DNA of 49,479 nucleotides from Akkermansia sp. Lineage in GTDB: Bacteria; Verrucomicrobiota; Verrucomicrobiia; Verrucomicrobiales; Akkermansiaceae. Made by a program: the position numbers and the translations under genes. The stretch spans positions 1 to 49,479 of the forward strand of contig JAFQSQ010000018.1 in assembly GCA_017409465.1 (NCBI GenBank). Direction: 5' to 3'. Position 1 is the stretch's first letter. Each line of letters begins with the position of its first letter. The notes beneath the pieces were generated by a model that was not told the origin of the DNA, ran no database searches, and was given only the letters and a program-made list of their open reading frames with translations. Positions 1-7,308 of the stretch are shown piece after piece.

Positions 1-1
1 C

Positions 2-118
2 GAACTACGGAGCATGGGGTCAGGCAAACAGCGTTTGCTCGTTATGACTCTTGAAGAGTTGGGGCGACGGGACACTTGGTTGCCTATCTGGATAGCTACC
101 CCAGAGTTTAGTAACTAA
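2..118 (+). CDS. C-terminal end of an unrecognised protein (cut by window edge)
   Basis: An open frame runs in from the window edge and stops with TAA at 116-118, two bases before a strong hairpin terminator. Only 38 residues are visible, ending WIATPEFSN. They are mixed charged and hydrophobic, with no motif I recognise. The reason to believe it is real is the uninterrupted frame plus the terminator placed directly after the stop. Function unknown. Confidence 0.45.
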   Translation, partial: ELRSMGSGKQRLLVMTLEELGRRDTWLPIWIATPEFSN

Positions 119-119
119 A

Positions 120-157
120 ACACCCCGCAAGCATTTTAGCTAATGCTTGCGGGGTGT
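120..157 (+). terminator. Hairpin terminator after the edge gene
   Basis: A perfect 16-bp stem (120-135 pairs with 142-157, ACACCCCGCAAGCATT) closes a 6-nt TTAGCT loop. It starts two bases after the stop codon of the partial gene. There is no clear T-tract after it. Confidence 0.75.
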
Positions 158-227
158 ACCATACCAAAATCTCATCATATAAGGGGCTCCGTCGCTACGC
201 GTCTCCGCCCCTCTCTACGATTATACC

Positions 228-264
228 GCCCTCCGGGCTCAACATTCCTCGGGCTTTCAGCCCG
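228..264. repeat. Two tiny palindromes in a degenerate intergenic repeat
   Basis: GCCCTCCGGGC (228-238) and CGGGCTTTCAGCCCG (250-264) are back-to-back small hairpins in sequence that looks like a fragment of a palindromic intergenic repeat. They sit directly upstream of copy A of the dispersed repeat. No coding potential is convincing here. Confidence 0.35.
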
Positions 265-313
265 ACAAATTCCCATCGACCGACCGATCAATCTTTCATT
301 GCCGGAACAATAA
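261..313 (+). repeat. Dispersed repeat, copy A (right arm only)
   Basis: The segment with CATCGACCG, CAATCTTTCATTGCC and GGAACAATAA matches the right outer arm of the full element at 10989-11252 and the arm at 49300 (inverted). The inner 181-bp part is absent here. The short ACCG unit is doubled compared with the other copies. It is probably a decayed or solo end. Confidence 0.7.
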
Positions 314-316
314 TAG

Positions 317-442
317 GTAAAAGGCTCATTCAATGCAACGAGCTCCCGCGCTAACCTCTATTTTGACTACGATTCCATGCAGGCAGCCGTGGCAACCATG
401 CTCAAGCTCGTTGGTCAGGAAAGCGTGAAGGATGCGGAGTAA
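317..442 (+). pseudogene. 3' fragment of an unrecognised gene
   Basis: A frame open from 317 to the TAA at 440-442 encodes a protein-like helical segment, YFDYDSMQAAVATMLKLVG, followed by QESVKDAE. There is no start codon until an internal ATG at 377. The frame begins just after repeat copy A, which suggests the upstream part of the gene was lost when the repeat region formed. The composition looks coding, but the family is not recognised. Confidence 0.4.
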
Positions 443-452
443 GGTGTATCAG

Positions 453-608
453 CATTATAAATGCTGTAGCAAGCAAAAAGTTAGAAAATTATTAAAAATT
501 ATTCACTTGCGGAGATGGAGAATGTTTGTAAAAGCCTGTTTCGAGAACGTTGAATCAAGCTAACGTATTCATATTTCGATTTTTCTCGCAACTACAGCAT
601 TTATAATG
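453..608. repeat. 17-bp perfect inverted repeat around an AT-rich spacer
   Basis: CATTATAAATGCTGTAG at 453-469 is exactly inverted at 592-608, with 122 bp of AT-rich sequence between. The geometry resembles a small non-autonomous element or a large foldback. The right arm lies inside a decayed reading frame (564-722). No target-site duplication is clear. Confidence 0.55.
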
Positions 609-722
609 ATGTATAATACCCACGAGGGGCTGTTTGCGGGCAAAATCGGCAGTCTGACGTATACCGGAATGGCTGCGATTGTCCCATCTGCACTCGTGTA
701 CCTATATCCTGAAGTTATTTAA
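564..722 (+). pseudogene. 3' fragment of a membrane protein gene
   Basis: From the in-frame stop at 561-563 to the TAA at 720-722 the frame encodes about 52 residues. Two hydrophobic stretches (ISIFLATTAFIMM and GMAAIVPSALVYLY) are joined by a short NTHEGLFAGK loop. This has the look of the last helices of a polytopic membrane protein. No start codon precedes the first helix, so it is probably a remnant. A faint resemblance to the last helix of PepSY-TM proteins is too weak to name it. Confidence 0.35.
679..708 (+). promoter_or_regulatory. Possible promoter of the PEP-CTERM gene
   Basis: TTGTCC (679-684), an 18-bp spacer and TATATC (703-708) lie 24 bp before the start at 732. The match is moderate and overlaps the decayed upstream frame. 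Confidence 0.3.
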
Positions 723-731
723 TTACCTATC

Positions 732-1442
732 ATGAAAAAGACGTTTATAGCCTTTATGGCTCTCTCCTGCATCGCACTGGCGAACGATGAATCTACCTAT
801 GTGTCCAAAGATGCCAACTTTACGCAAGACTCCAGCGGCAAGGTTTCCCTCGATGACATTACGCCGTCATTCAGTTCCGGCTCGTTTGCCTTTTCTTTTG
901 ATTTGGATTTAGTTTTGGAATATACAGGAGACACTTTCGATTTTCTATTGAGTTTCGGCGATGGATCGCAGTCGGGTGGGCTGTCTTTATCCTATGCTCC
1001 TAACGCCTTGACCATGTTATATCCTGAGCTTTACATGATGTCAATTGGTGGCAATGTTGAGGGGGGGGTATCAATGAATAATATGGTATTCTTCAACGAG
1101 AACTCCGGCAATTTGGTCTTTCAGGTAAGCGATCTTTTTGGCGATGCTCCTTCGGCCTCTCTTTCCTGGTGTGGTGATGACGGCTCCGGATGGACCAGGC
1201 TGTGGTCCGGCGCCATCACAGGTACAATGCCTTCCACGATTACAAAATCTACGGTAACGCTGACCGCGAATGGTGGAGCCAATGTTCCTCCGGTTGAGAA
1301 AATTGAATTCACAGCCTGGCAGGGTGAGGTAACTGCGGCAGATATTCAACATCCCACGCCTGCTCCTACTGTTCCCGAGCCAGCCAGCGCCACGCTATCG
1401 CTGCTGGCTCTGGCCGGCCTGGCTGCGCGCCGCCGCCGCTGA
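732..1442 (+). CDS. PEP-CTERM sorting-domain protein
   Basis: This is a 236-residue exported protein. An N-terminal signal peptide (MKKTFIAFMALSCIALA) is followed by a Ser/Gly/Asp-rich beta-type body with no catalytic motif I recognise. The C-terminus has the three-part PEP-CTERM signal: the VPEP motif near residue 214, a short hydrophobic helix, then ARRRR. Known biology: PEP-CTERM tails direct proteins to an exosortase for processing at the envelope, and they are abundant in Akkermansia. The body is probably a carbohydrate-binding-like or adhesive domain, but that is a guess. There is no strong ribosome-binding site. The last codons and stop lie in a 32-bp unit that is repeated immediately downstream. 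Confidence 0.9.
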   Translation: MKKTFIAFMALSCIALANDESTYVSKDANFTQDSSGKVSLDDITPSFSSGSFAFSFDLDLVLEYTGDTFDFLLSFGDGSQSGGLSLSYAPNALTMLYPELYMMSIGGNVEGGVSMNNMVFFNENSGNLVFQVSDLFGDAPSASLSWCGDDGSGWTRLWSGAITGTMPSTITKSTVTLTANGGANVPPVEKIEFTAWQGEVTAADIQHPTPAPTVPEPASATLSLLALAGLAARRRR

Positions 1443-1502
1443 AGCTTTGGCGTGACACGCGCCGCCGCCGCTGAAGCTCTGGCGTGACACGCGCCGCCGC
1501 CG
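1426..1502 (+). repeat. 32-bp tandem duplication of the PEP-CTERM gene's 3' end
   Basis: A 32-bp unit encoding the Arg-rich tail and stop codon (1426-1457) is repeated at 1458-1489 with one substitution (T to C at 1479). A third, partial copy follows at 1490-1502. Because 32 is not a multiple of 3 and the first unit contains the stop, the extra copies are untranslated. They are most likely replication-slippage products on GCC-rich DNA. Confidence 0.85.
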
Positions 1503-1559
1503 GGCTGTGCGCTGCTAAGGGGCAGGGGGTAATTCCTGTTCAATCGGTTTATCTATCGG

Positions 1560-1593
1560 CACCCCGCAGGAAGCGATTTCTGCGGGGTGATTT
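1560..1593 (+). terminator. Rho-independent terminator of the PEP-CTERM gene
   Basis: A 10-bp perfect stem CACCCCGCAG/CTGCGGGGTG (1560-1569 with 1580-1589) is followed by ATTTT. Confidence 0.75.
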
Positions 1594-1690
1594 TCGGTAC
1601 GATGTAGCGGCTGGACGAGAGCCTCTGCTCACGCGGAGGCGAGAAATAAAGGTTATTGAGCCGGTGGTCGGGAGAGGTGGTCGTAGCAGC

Positions 1691-1900
1691 ATGGACACGG
1701 AAAAGATAAAAGAAACCGGGGAGAAGGTGCAGCACTGGCTGCAGGATAAGCAGCACCGCCGCTGCTGCAAGGTGGCGATGTGCGCTGCTAATGCGGTGGT
1801 GCTCGCCGGGTTGACTCTGGGGGTAACGCTGCTGTGGATGAATGAGTTGCGCCGGGCGCAGGTGCACCGCCGCTGCTGCAAGTCCGGCGCCGGGCAATAA
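1691..1900 (+). CDS. Small single-pass membrane protein with twin HRRCCK motifs
   Basis: I place the start at 1691 (MDTEKIKE), giving 69 residues. GGGAGAGG about 13 nt upstream is a possible ribosome-binding site. The longer upstream extension runs through the terminator and tandem repeat and is unlikely to be translated. A charged N-terminal helix is followed by one transmembrane segment (about residues 34-50). HRRCCK occurs on both sides of the helix, at residues 22-27 and 59-64, encoded by the same 19-nt sequence at 1753-1771 and 1864-1882. The paired vicinal cysteines could bind metal or form disulfides, but nothing proves this. No family recognised. Confidence 0.5.
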   Translation: MDTEKIKETGEKVQHWLQDKQHRRCCKVAMCAANAVVLAGLTLGVTLLWMNELRRAQVHRRCCKSGAGQ

Positions 1901-1953
1901 GAGCTCGGCGCACCGGCAGAGCCCCGCTCCCCCTGGTGTATAGGACGAACACC

Positions 1954-1994
1954 CGGCAGCCGCACGCCACTGTAGTCTCGGCGTGCGGCTGCCG
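1954..1994. terminator. Large hairpin between convergent genes
   Basis: A perfect 15-bp GC-rich stem (1954-1968 with 1980-1994) encloses an 11-nt loop. It lies between the small plus-strand gene and the terminator of the minus-strand 3D-domain gene. It has no T-tract, so it is either a weak terminator or an mRNA 3'-end stabiliser. Confidence 0.6.
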
Positions 1995-2030
1995 ATGTCT
2001 TTGGCCGGGGCGAAGAGCAGGGGGGGCAGG

Positions 2031-2068
2031 AAAAACGGCTGAACGTGCATGCTGCACATTCAGCCGTT
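2031..2068 (-). terminator. Rho-independent terminator of the 3D-domain gene
   Basis: On the minus strand a 16-bp stem (2053-2068 with 2034-2049, one G-U pair) and a 3-nt loop are followed by a run of five T. It lies about 30 bp after the stop codon. Confidence 0.85.
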
Positions 2069-2096
2069 CCGGAAAGCGGGGAGAGGCACCGCGAGC

Positions 2097-2726
2097 TCAG
2101 CCTCTGTTTTGCTGAGCGGCCTGCATCTGGCGCTCGAGGGCGGCGTACATGCGGCGGCAGTGCTTGTAGCCTCGGCGGCCTGCGAGCTGCTGCATGCTGC
2201 GGGTGGGGGAGCCCCATTCGATGACCTCGATTTCGACGATACGCGTAGCCCACTTGCGCATGAGTGCCTTGGTGGGGTGGTAGATGTCGATGGTAGCGGT
2301 GCCGACGAGGGCGCTGCCGTAATCATCGACGATATAGGTGTAGGGCTCGCCCTTGATCCGGAACCTGGTACCCAGCGGGTAGACGGACCAGTCAGCTGCG
2401 GCGCTGCGCACTTCTTCGGTGTACTTGAGGTAGGTGCCGGAGGCGCTCTTCGGGCCGTAGGCGATGTGGTCACTCTCGGAGTGCGTGTACGCGGTGGTGC
2501 GCACGACCCGATTCATCTGTTTGGGATGATAGAAGGGCAGGCCATGCTTGTCGCGACCGAGGTTGGGAAGGTCCTTGTCGGGCGCGGCATCGGGGCTCGG
2601 TGCAGCCGGGGGGATGAAGTCGCGGCTGGTGGCGTGCGGGTTGGCCTTGGCAGCATGTGCAGGCACCAGGGCTGCAGCCAGTGCGATGATGGCTGTGGTC
2701 AGGGTGGTGGTAAAGGCTTTGAACAT
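2097..2726 (-). CDS. Secreted 3D-domain (Asp-Asp-Asp) cell-wall protein
   Basis: The 209-residue protein has a signal peptide (MFKAFTTTLTTAIIALAAALVPAHA) and a Pro/Ala-rich linker. A 3D domain, a double-psi beta-barrel related to lytic transglycosylase MltA and RlpA folds, follows at about residues 75-165. Its landmarks are RTTAYTHSES, YPLGTRFRI, VDDYG and TATIDIY, which supply the three characteristic aspartates. Known family members act on or bind peptidoglycan, so a periplasmic cell-wall role is inferred. A basic, Gln-rich tail ends the protein. It lies downstream of the mur-ftsQ operon on the same strand but has its own promoter. Confidence 0.85.
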   Translation of the reverse strand: MFKAFTTTLTTAIIALAAALVPAHAAKANPHATSRDFIPPAAPSPDAAPDKDLPNLGRDKHGLPFYHPKQMNRVVRTTAYTHSESDHIAYGPKSASGTYLKYTEEVRSAAADWSVYPLGTRFRIKGEPYTYIVDDYGSALVGTATIDIYHPTKALMRKWATRIVEIEVIEWGSPTRSMQQLAGRRGYKHCRRMYAALERQMQAAQQNRG

Positions 2727-2806
2727 GTTGTCAGAGTCGTTGATTATTAAAGTTTTCTAAAGGAAAATGGCATATTCGCTCTTTTCAGGGCGAAGAATAC
2801 TGGCAT

Positions 2807-2835
2807 AGTCTACCAGAAGTTGGGTGGTATGACAA
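2807..2835 (-). promoter_or_regulatory. Promoter of the 3D-domain gene
   Basis: Minus-strand TTGTCA (2830-2835), a 17-bp spacer and TAGACT (2807-2812) predict a start site near 2800 and a leader of about 75 nt. Confidence 0.65.
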
Positions 2836-2922
2836 GCAAAAAGTCGGATGTTGACAAAAAAATATCCGAAAGAGTGTCAGGCGGTGAAAGAGTGGTGCCG
2901 GATGATGCGTAGGGGGAGGGAT

Positions 2923-3912
2923 TCAGCGGCGGCGGGAGCGGCGGCGCTGAGCCGGTGCCGGTTTATCCTCTTTTTTGTCATCGGCCTGTGGGGTGGCGGC
3001 AGGCGGGGAGATGAAGGTGGCAGTGGGGTTGAGCGAGGGGAAGACGTTGACGCTGTTGACCTGCTTGCCGGTGGCGCGGGCATGCTCGAGAATCATGGCG
3101 AGGCGTTCCATCTGGGCGCGGATGCCGTATACCTGCATCAGGACGCTGATGCCGCCGTCGAGCGAAAGGACGATTTTCCATTCTTTGGGACGGAAGATTT
3201 CGCGGATGGCCGGGATCTCGGTCAGGCCATAGCGGTTGGAGGCCGCGACAAGCTGCACGATGGGGCTGTAGTGTTTCTCCTCGATGCGGGCGCCGGGTTT
3301 GAACTCTTTGATGTCGTTCGGGTTGAGATACCATACGGGAACCCCCATGAACTTGCTGTGGTACTCAGGGACTACGGGGAAGAGGTAGCCCTTGGGGTCC
3401 ATGAAGAGGCGGGTGCGCTTGCCGAGGTCGGCGGCATGCTCCATCTCGACATAGACGATGGGGATGCGCTCATCGATTTCGATACTGAGGGTATCGGGGA
3501 GCTCGGCGCGGATGTGAGCGGACTCGATGCAGGGGTTGCTTTCGAGCAGTTCCTCCATACCCGAGGCGTTGAGCGTGGCCATGTTGATGGCGCCTTCGAT
3601 ACCGAGCAGCTGCATGGCCTGAGCCTTGGAGATGAGCTTCTGTCGCGAATCATAGGCGATGTGCTCGATACTGAGGCTGTACGCCTTGTCGATGGTGTAG
3701 GAAATCCCCCAGACGATACCGGCAATGATGGGGGCTACCAGCAGCAGAATGAGGATGAAGCGCTTCAGGCGGGCAGCCCCGCGACGCACGGCCAGCATGC
3801 TGAACAAACGATCGCTGATGGAGAGGGCTTTCTCCAGGATTTTGACGTTGCCCTGACGGCGATATTTGTTCAGTTTTTTCATGCCGGCATGTGTCGGTGC
3901 TGCATCAGCCAC
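2923..3912 (-). CDS. ftsQ: FtsQ-like cell division protein
   Basis: This 329-residue bitopic membrane protein has a basic cytoplasmic N-terminus and one transmembrane helix at about residues 49-71. A POTRA-type region follows at about 80-150 (SLSIEHIAYDS through LPDTLSIEIDERIP), then an extracytoplasmic beta domain and a Pro/Arg-rich tail. FtsQ links early and late divisome proteins in the periplasm. The call rests on the architecture and the position right after ddl, its classic neighbour. The start at 3912 overlaps the ddl stop by 8 nt; an alternative start (MKKLNKY) lies at 3882. The tail is longer than usual. Confidence 0.8.
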   Translation of the reverse strand: MADAAPTHAGMKKLNKYRRQGNVKILEKALSISDRLFSMLAVRRGAARLKRFILILLLVAPIIAGIVWGISYTIDKAYSLSIEHIAYDSRQKLISKAQAMQLLGIEGAINMATLNASGMEELLESNPCIESAHIRAELPDTLSIEIDERIPIVYVEMEHAADLGKRTRLFMDPKGYLFPVVPEYHSKFMGVPVWYLNPNDIKEFKPGARIEEKHYSPIVQLVAASNRYGLTEIPAIREIFRPKEWKIVLSLDGGISVLMQVYGIRAQMERLAMILEHARATGKQVNSVNVFPSLNPTATFISPPAATPQADDKKEDKPAPAQRRRSRRR

Positions 3913-4828
3913 GCGGCTGCTGCAGCGAGACTTCGGCGATGCGGGTGCAGAGCTCGCCGTATGAAATCCCCACGGCGGCGGCGGCCTTGGGGAAGAGGGA
4001 GGCGCCGGTCATGCCGGGAATGGTGTTAATCTCCAGTACGTAGGGTTTGCCGTCATCCGTCAGCAGGACATCGACACGCCCGTACACCTCGACCCCGAGG
4101 GCACGGTAGGCAGCGAGGGCGGCTTCCTGTACATCGCGGGTCTCCTGTTCGCTGATATCGGCGGGGCAGATGTAGTCAGAGCCAACGCCGCCGTACATGG
4201 AGGGGTACTTGTTGTTCATGTCGTAGAACCCGGAGCGGGGGCAGATGTGGATGACGGGCAGGGCAGTGCCGTCGAAGATGGCCACGGTGAGCTCCTTGCC
4301 GGCGATGTATTCCTCGACCAGCAGTTCCTTGCCGTATTTGCCTGCTTCGGCCACGGCTGCGGCGAGTTCTGATTCTTCGCGGACGATCTGCACCCCTACG
4401 GAGGAACCCTCGCAGGGCGGCTTGATGACACAGGGGACAGGAATGGTGGGGAGCTGATCGGTGGTGATGGTCTCACTACGCGGGGTGGGTACCCCGGCAG
4501 CCACAAAGGCTTTCTTGGTGAGAACCTTGTCGAAGCAGTTGCGACTGGTGGCAGAGCCGGCCCCGGTGTAGGGGATACCGAGCTCCTCAAGGTAGGATTG
4601 CAGCCCGCCGTCCTCGCCGTAGGTGCCGTGGATGATGTTGTAGCAGAGTTCCGTGCCCTCGGGGATGGCGGGGCGCTCCGTGTCGACGATAACGGGAGTC
4701 ACCTGCGTAAAGCCCTCGCTGCGCAGGGCTTCCAGTACGCCGTTGCCGGAGGCGATGGAGACATCGCGCTCGGAACCGGGGCCACCCATGAGCAGGGCGA
4801 TGCGGGTATCTTTAGTCAGTTGTTTCAT
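3905..4828 (-). CDS. ddl: D-alanine--D-alanine ligase
   Basis: The 307-residue protein is an ATP-grasp ligase that makes the D-Ala-D-Ala dipeptide for peptidoglycan precursors in the cytosol. Recognisable features are the N-terminal LLMGGPGSERDVSIASG loop, the central VIKPPCEGSSVGV nucleotide-binding stretch, and the C-terminal VLEINTIPGMT metal-binding segment. I start at 4828 (MKQLTKDTR); an upstream extension to 4942 would run into murC-murB coding sequence. The gene lies 25 bp after murC-murB and overlaps ftsQ, so the three are one operon. Confidence 0.93.
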   Translation of the reverse strand: MKQLTKDTRIALLMGGPGSERDVSIASGNGVLEALRSEGFTQVTPVIVDTERPAIPEGTELCYNIIHGTYGEDGGLQSYLEELGIPYTGAGSATSRNCFDKVLTKKAFVAAGVPTPRSETITTDQLPTIPVPCVIKPPCEGSSVGVQIVREESELAAAVAEAGKYGKELLVEEYIAGKELTVAIFDGTALPVIHICPRSGFYDMNNKYPSMYGGVGSDYICPADISEQETRDVQEAALAAYRALGVEVYGRVDVLLTDDGKPYVLEINTIPGMTGASLFPKAAAAVGISYGELCTRIAEVSLQQPRG

Positions 4829-4853
4829 TCGCAAAATCGGGGGATGGTTGATA

Positions 4854-7157
4854 TTAGAATTCAGTGTCGCGGTCACCGATGACCTGTACCTCAGTGCGGA
4901 GGGTGATACCGCGCTCGGCCTTGGCTTTGGCGCGGATGGCATCGATAAGCTCGGTCACATCGGTGGCCCGGGCCTTGCCGGTGTTGACGATGAAGTTGGC
5001 GTGTCTGGGCGATACCTGCGCCCCGCCGATAGAGAAGCCCTTGAGCCCCATTTCATCGATGAGCTTGCCGGCCGGAATCTCAGCCGGGTTCTTGAAGGTG
5101 CATCCGGCGCTGGGCTCCACCGGCTGGGTAGACTTGCGGCGGTTGCGGAAGTCCTCCATCGTGGCTGCGATGACGCTCTTCTCAGCCGGGGTACCGATGA
5201 AGGTGGCCTGCATGACCATGTTGTGGCGGAACTCAGGGATGCAGCGGTAGCTGGGGGTCGCCATGCTGTCGCGGTCGAATTCGACCTGCTCGCCGTCTTC
5301 ATCCAGCGCGACGGCAGAGTGGAAAACCTGCCACATATCGCCGCCCAGACAGCCCGCGTTCATGCGCAGACTGCCGCCCACGCAGCCGGGGATACCATCC
5401 ATCCATTCAAAGCCGGACAGCCCGTTGGCCGCGGCAAATGCTGCCAGTTTCTTGAGGCGGACGCCTGCACCGGCGACGATGAGGTTGCCGCGAAGCTCCA
5501 GGGTGTCGAACTCCCCGCCGGTGGGGTGGATGACGGCACCGCGGATACCGCCGTTGCGCACGATGAGGTTGGAGCCGCGCCCGACGATGTGGACGGGCAG
5601 GTTGCGGTCTTTGAAGAAGTTGACCACGGCCTGCATATCAGCGAAGGTGGAGGGTTCAATCCAGTACTGGGCCTCACCGCCCACGCCCATGGTGGTGTGT
5701 TTGCTCATCGGCTCGTAGAGGCGACAGGGGACATTCTTGCCGCATTCCTGCTGCATCTCGGCCAGCACGCGGAGATCCTGGGCGATGCGGGTGCCGGCTT
5801 CGTGGACATTGCCGGCGCCGAGGGTCAGGAAAAGATCCCCCGGGCGCAGCTGGTTGCCCACGACGTGGTGTGCCAGTGAAAGATCCGGCAGGAAGCAGGC
5901 ATCGGCCTCAGGCGCGTGTTCCTTGACGGCATCGACGATTGTCTGCCCGGAAATGCCGGGGATGGGCAGTTCGCTGGCGGGGTAAACATCGGCCACGAAC
6001 AGTTTGTCGACATTCTGCAGCACCTTGCCGAAGTCATCGCGCAGCAGCTGGGTGCGGGTGTAGCGGTGCGGCTGGAAGAGGATGACCAGGCGCTCCGGCT
6101 TCAGGCTCAGGGCTGTCTGCACCGTGGCGCCGATTTCGGTGGGGTGGTGCCCGTAGTCATCGACTACGCGATAATCGCGGGAGAGGTACTTTGTCTCGAA
6201 GCGGCGGCGGGCACCGGCGAAACTGACCAGACCACGGGCGATACTGGCGAAATCGCAGCCTATCTCGAGAGCTGCCGCCGTGGCTGCCAGCGAGTTGAGG
6301 ACGTTGTGGCGTCCCGGTATGCCGAGTTCCACACGCCCCAGGGGGGTGCCGTGGTGATTGATGGTGTAGAGGGTGCGCCCGCGCTTGACGGTGACATCAG
6401 TGGCGGTGTAGTCGGCATCTTCCCAGCCGTAGGAGATGCTGTTGGGGTACTGCGAGCAGACGTCCTGCGCACCGGCATCGCTCTTGCAGTAGAAGATGTT
6501 GCCGCGGGTTTGGCGGCAGAGACGGTGGAAGACCTCTTTGATGTGGTCGAGGTCGCGGTAGAAATCCAGGTGCTCCGCTTCTATGTTGAGCACGATGCTG
6601 TGTTCGGGCAGGTAGTTGACCAGGGTGCCGTCGCTTTCATCACCCTCGGCGATGAGGTATTCGCTGTCGGAGTTCCAGTGGGCGTTGGCCCCCAGCACGG
6701 GAATCTCGGCGCCGACGTAGTGGCAGGGGCGCATGCGACCCTCGCGGAGCAGGTGCGCCGTCAGCGATGAGGTGGTGGTTTTGCCGTGCGTACCGGCGAC
6801 GACGACGCCCTTCTTGTTGTTGAGAATGGCGGCCAGACATTCGGCGCGGCGCAGACAGAGGCAGCCGTTCTCGCGTGCGGCGTGCAGAGCCACGTTTTCC
6901 TCGCGAATAGCGGAGGAGTAGATGACCACCTCGGCATCGCTGACAGCTGTAGCACTGTGAGGACTCGAGAAGATGAGTCCGGCCTGCTGCAGACGCTCTG
7001 TTTCCGTGCTGGTCACGCGGTCGCAGCCGCTGACGCGGTGCCCCATTTCCAGGAGCATGCGAGCCAGACCGCTCATGCCGGAACCGGCTACGCCGATAAG
7101 ATGGATGCGAACGGGATGCTCCCGATCGAGAAGTCGTTTACGAAGCTGATCAATCAT
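4854..7157 (-). CDS. murC-murB: MurC-MurB fusion: UDP-MurNAc--L-Ala ligase / UDP-enolpyruvyl-GlcNAc reductase
   Basis: One 767-residue chain carries two consecutive peptidoglycan enzymes. Residues 1 to about 460 are MurC: IHLIGVAGSGMSG, the ATP loop AGTHGKTTT (121-129), and HHPTEIGAT. It adds L-Ala to UDP-MurNAc. About 475-767 is MurB, the FAD/NADPH reductase that makes UDP-MurNAc: GVGGEAQYWIEP, GRGSNLIV, GIPGCVGGSLRMNAG. In MurB the usual catalytic Ser in the GSxFKNP-type motif appears as Cys (SAGCTFKNP), a variant I believe occurs in some family members. I use MIDQLRK at 7157 because the promoter lies at 7185-7212, ruling out the longer start. First gene of the operon with ddl and ftsQ. Confidence 0.93.
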   Translation of the reverse strand: MIDQLRKRLLDREHPVRIHLIGVAGSGMSGLARMLLEMGHRVSGCDRVTSTETERLQQAGLIFSSPHSATAVSDAEVVIYSSAIREENVALHAARENGCLCLRRAECLAAILNNKKGVVVAGTHGKTTTSSLTAHLLREGRMRPCHYVGAEIPVLGANAHWNSDSEYLIAEGDESDGTLVNYLPEHSIVLNIEAEHLDFYRDLDHIKEVFHRLCRQTRGNIFYCKSDAGAQDVCSQYPNSISYGWEDADYTATDVTVKRGRTLYTINHHGTPLGRVELGIPGRHNVLNSLAATAAALEIGCDFASIARGLVSFAGARRRFETKYLSRDYRVVDDYGHHPTEIGATVQTALSLKPERLVILFQPHRYTRTQLLRDDFGKVLQNVDKLFVADVYPASELPIPGISGQTIVDAVKEHAPEADACFLPDLSLAHHVVGNQLRPGDLFLTLGAGNVHEAGTRIAQDLRVLAEMQQECGKNVPCRLYEPMSKHTTMGVGGEAQYWIEPSTFADMQAVVNFFKDRNLPVHIVGRGSNLIVRNGGIRGAVIHPTGGEFDTLELRGNLIVAGAGVRLKKLAAFAAANGLSGFEWMDGIPGCVGGSLRMNAGCLGGDMWQVFHSAVALDEDGEQVEFDRDSMATPSYRCIPEFRHNMVMQATFIGTPAEKSVIAATMEDFRNRRKSTQPVEPSAGCTFKNPAEIPAGKLIDEMGLKGFSIGGAQVSPRHANFIVNTGKARATDVTELIDAIRAKAKAERGITLRTEVQVIGDRDTEF

Positions 7158-7184
7158 AAGTGCGCGCTTGTAGATGTGCGCGAT

Positions 7185-7212
7185 ATTATATAGGAAAAAC
7201 GCCCACAATCAA
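7185..7212 (-). promoter_or_regulatory. Promoter of the murCB-ddl-ftsQ operon
   Basis: Minus-strand TTGATT (7207-7212), a 16-bp spacer and a perfect TATAAT (7185-7190) predict a start site near 7178, about 20 nt before the ATG. Confidence 0.75.
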
Positions 7213-7308
7213 GGCAAATGTGCAAGGTAATCATGGACGCGCTGAAAATAAGCCCTCTGCGACCGCCTGAGAAAAGCCGGCGATGCTGAGCGGATGCTTT
7301 GTTGAGCA

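Noticed and set aside
154..354. 66-residue frame across repeat copy A
   Set aside because: It runs through palindromic repeat sequence with no protein-like features; the same kind of frame appears by chance in other repeat regions.
1549..2253. Minus-strand frame opposite the 69-residue membrane protein
   Set aside because: It is Arg/Pro/Ser-rich and crosses two hairpins and a terminator; it is a GC-rich shadow with no start signal.
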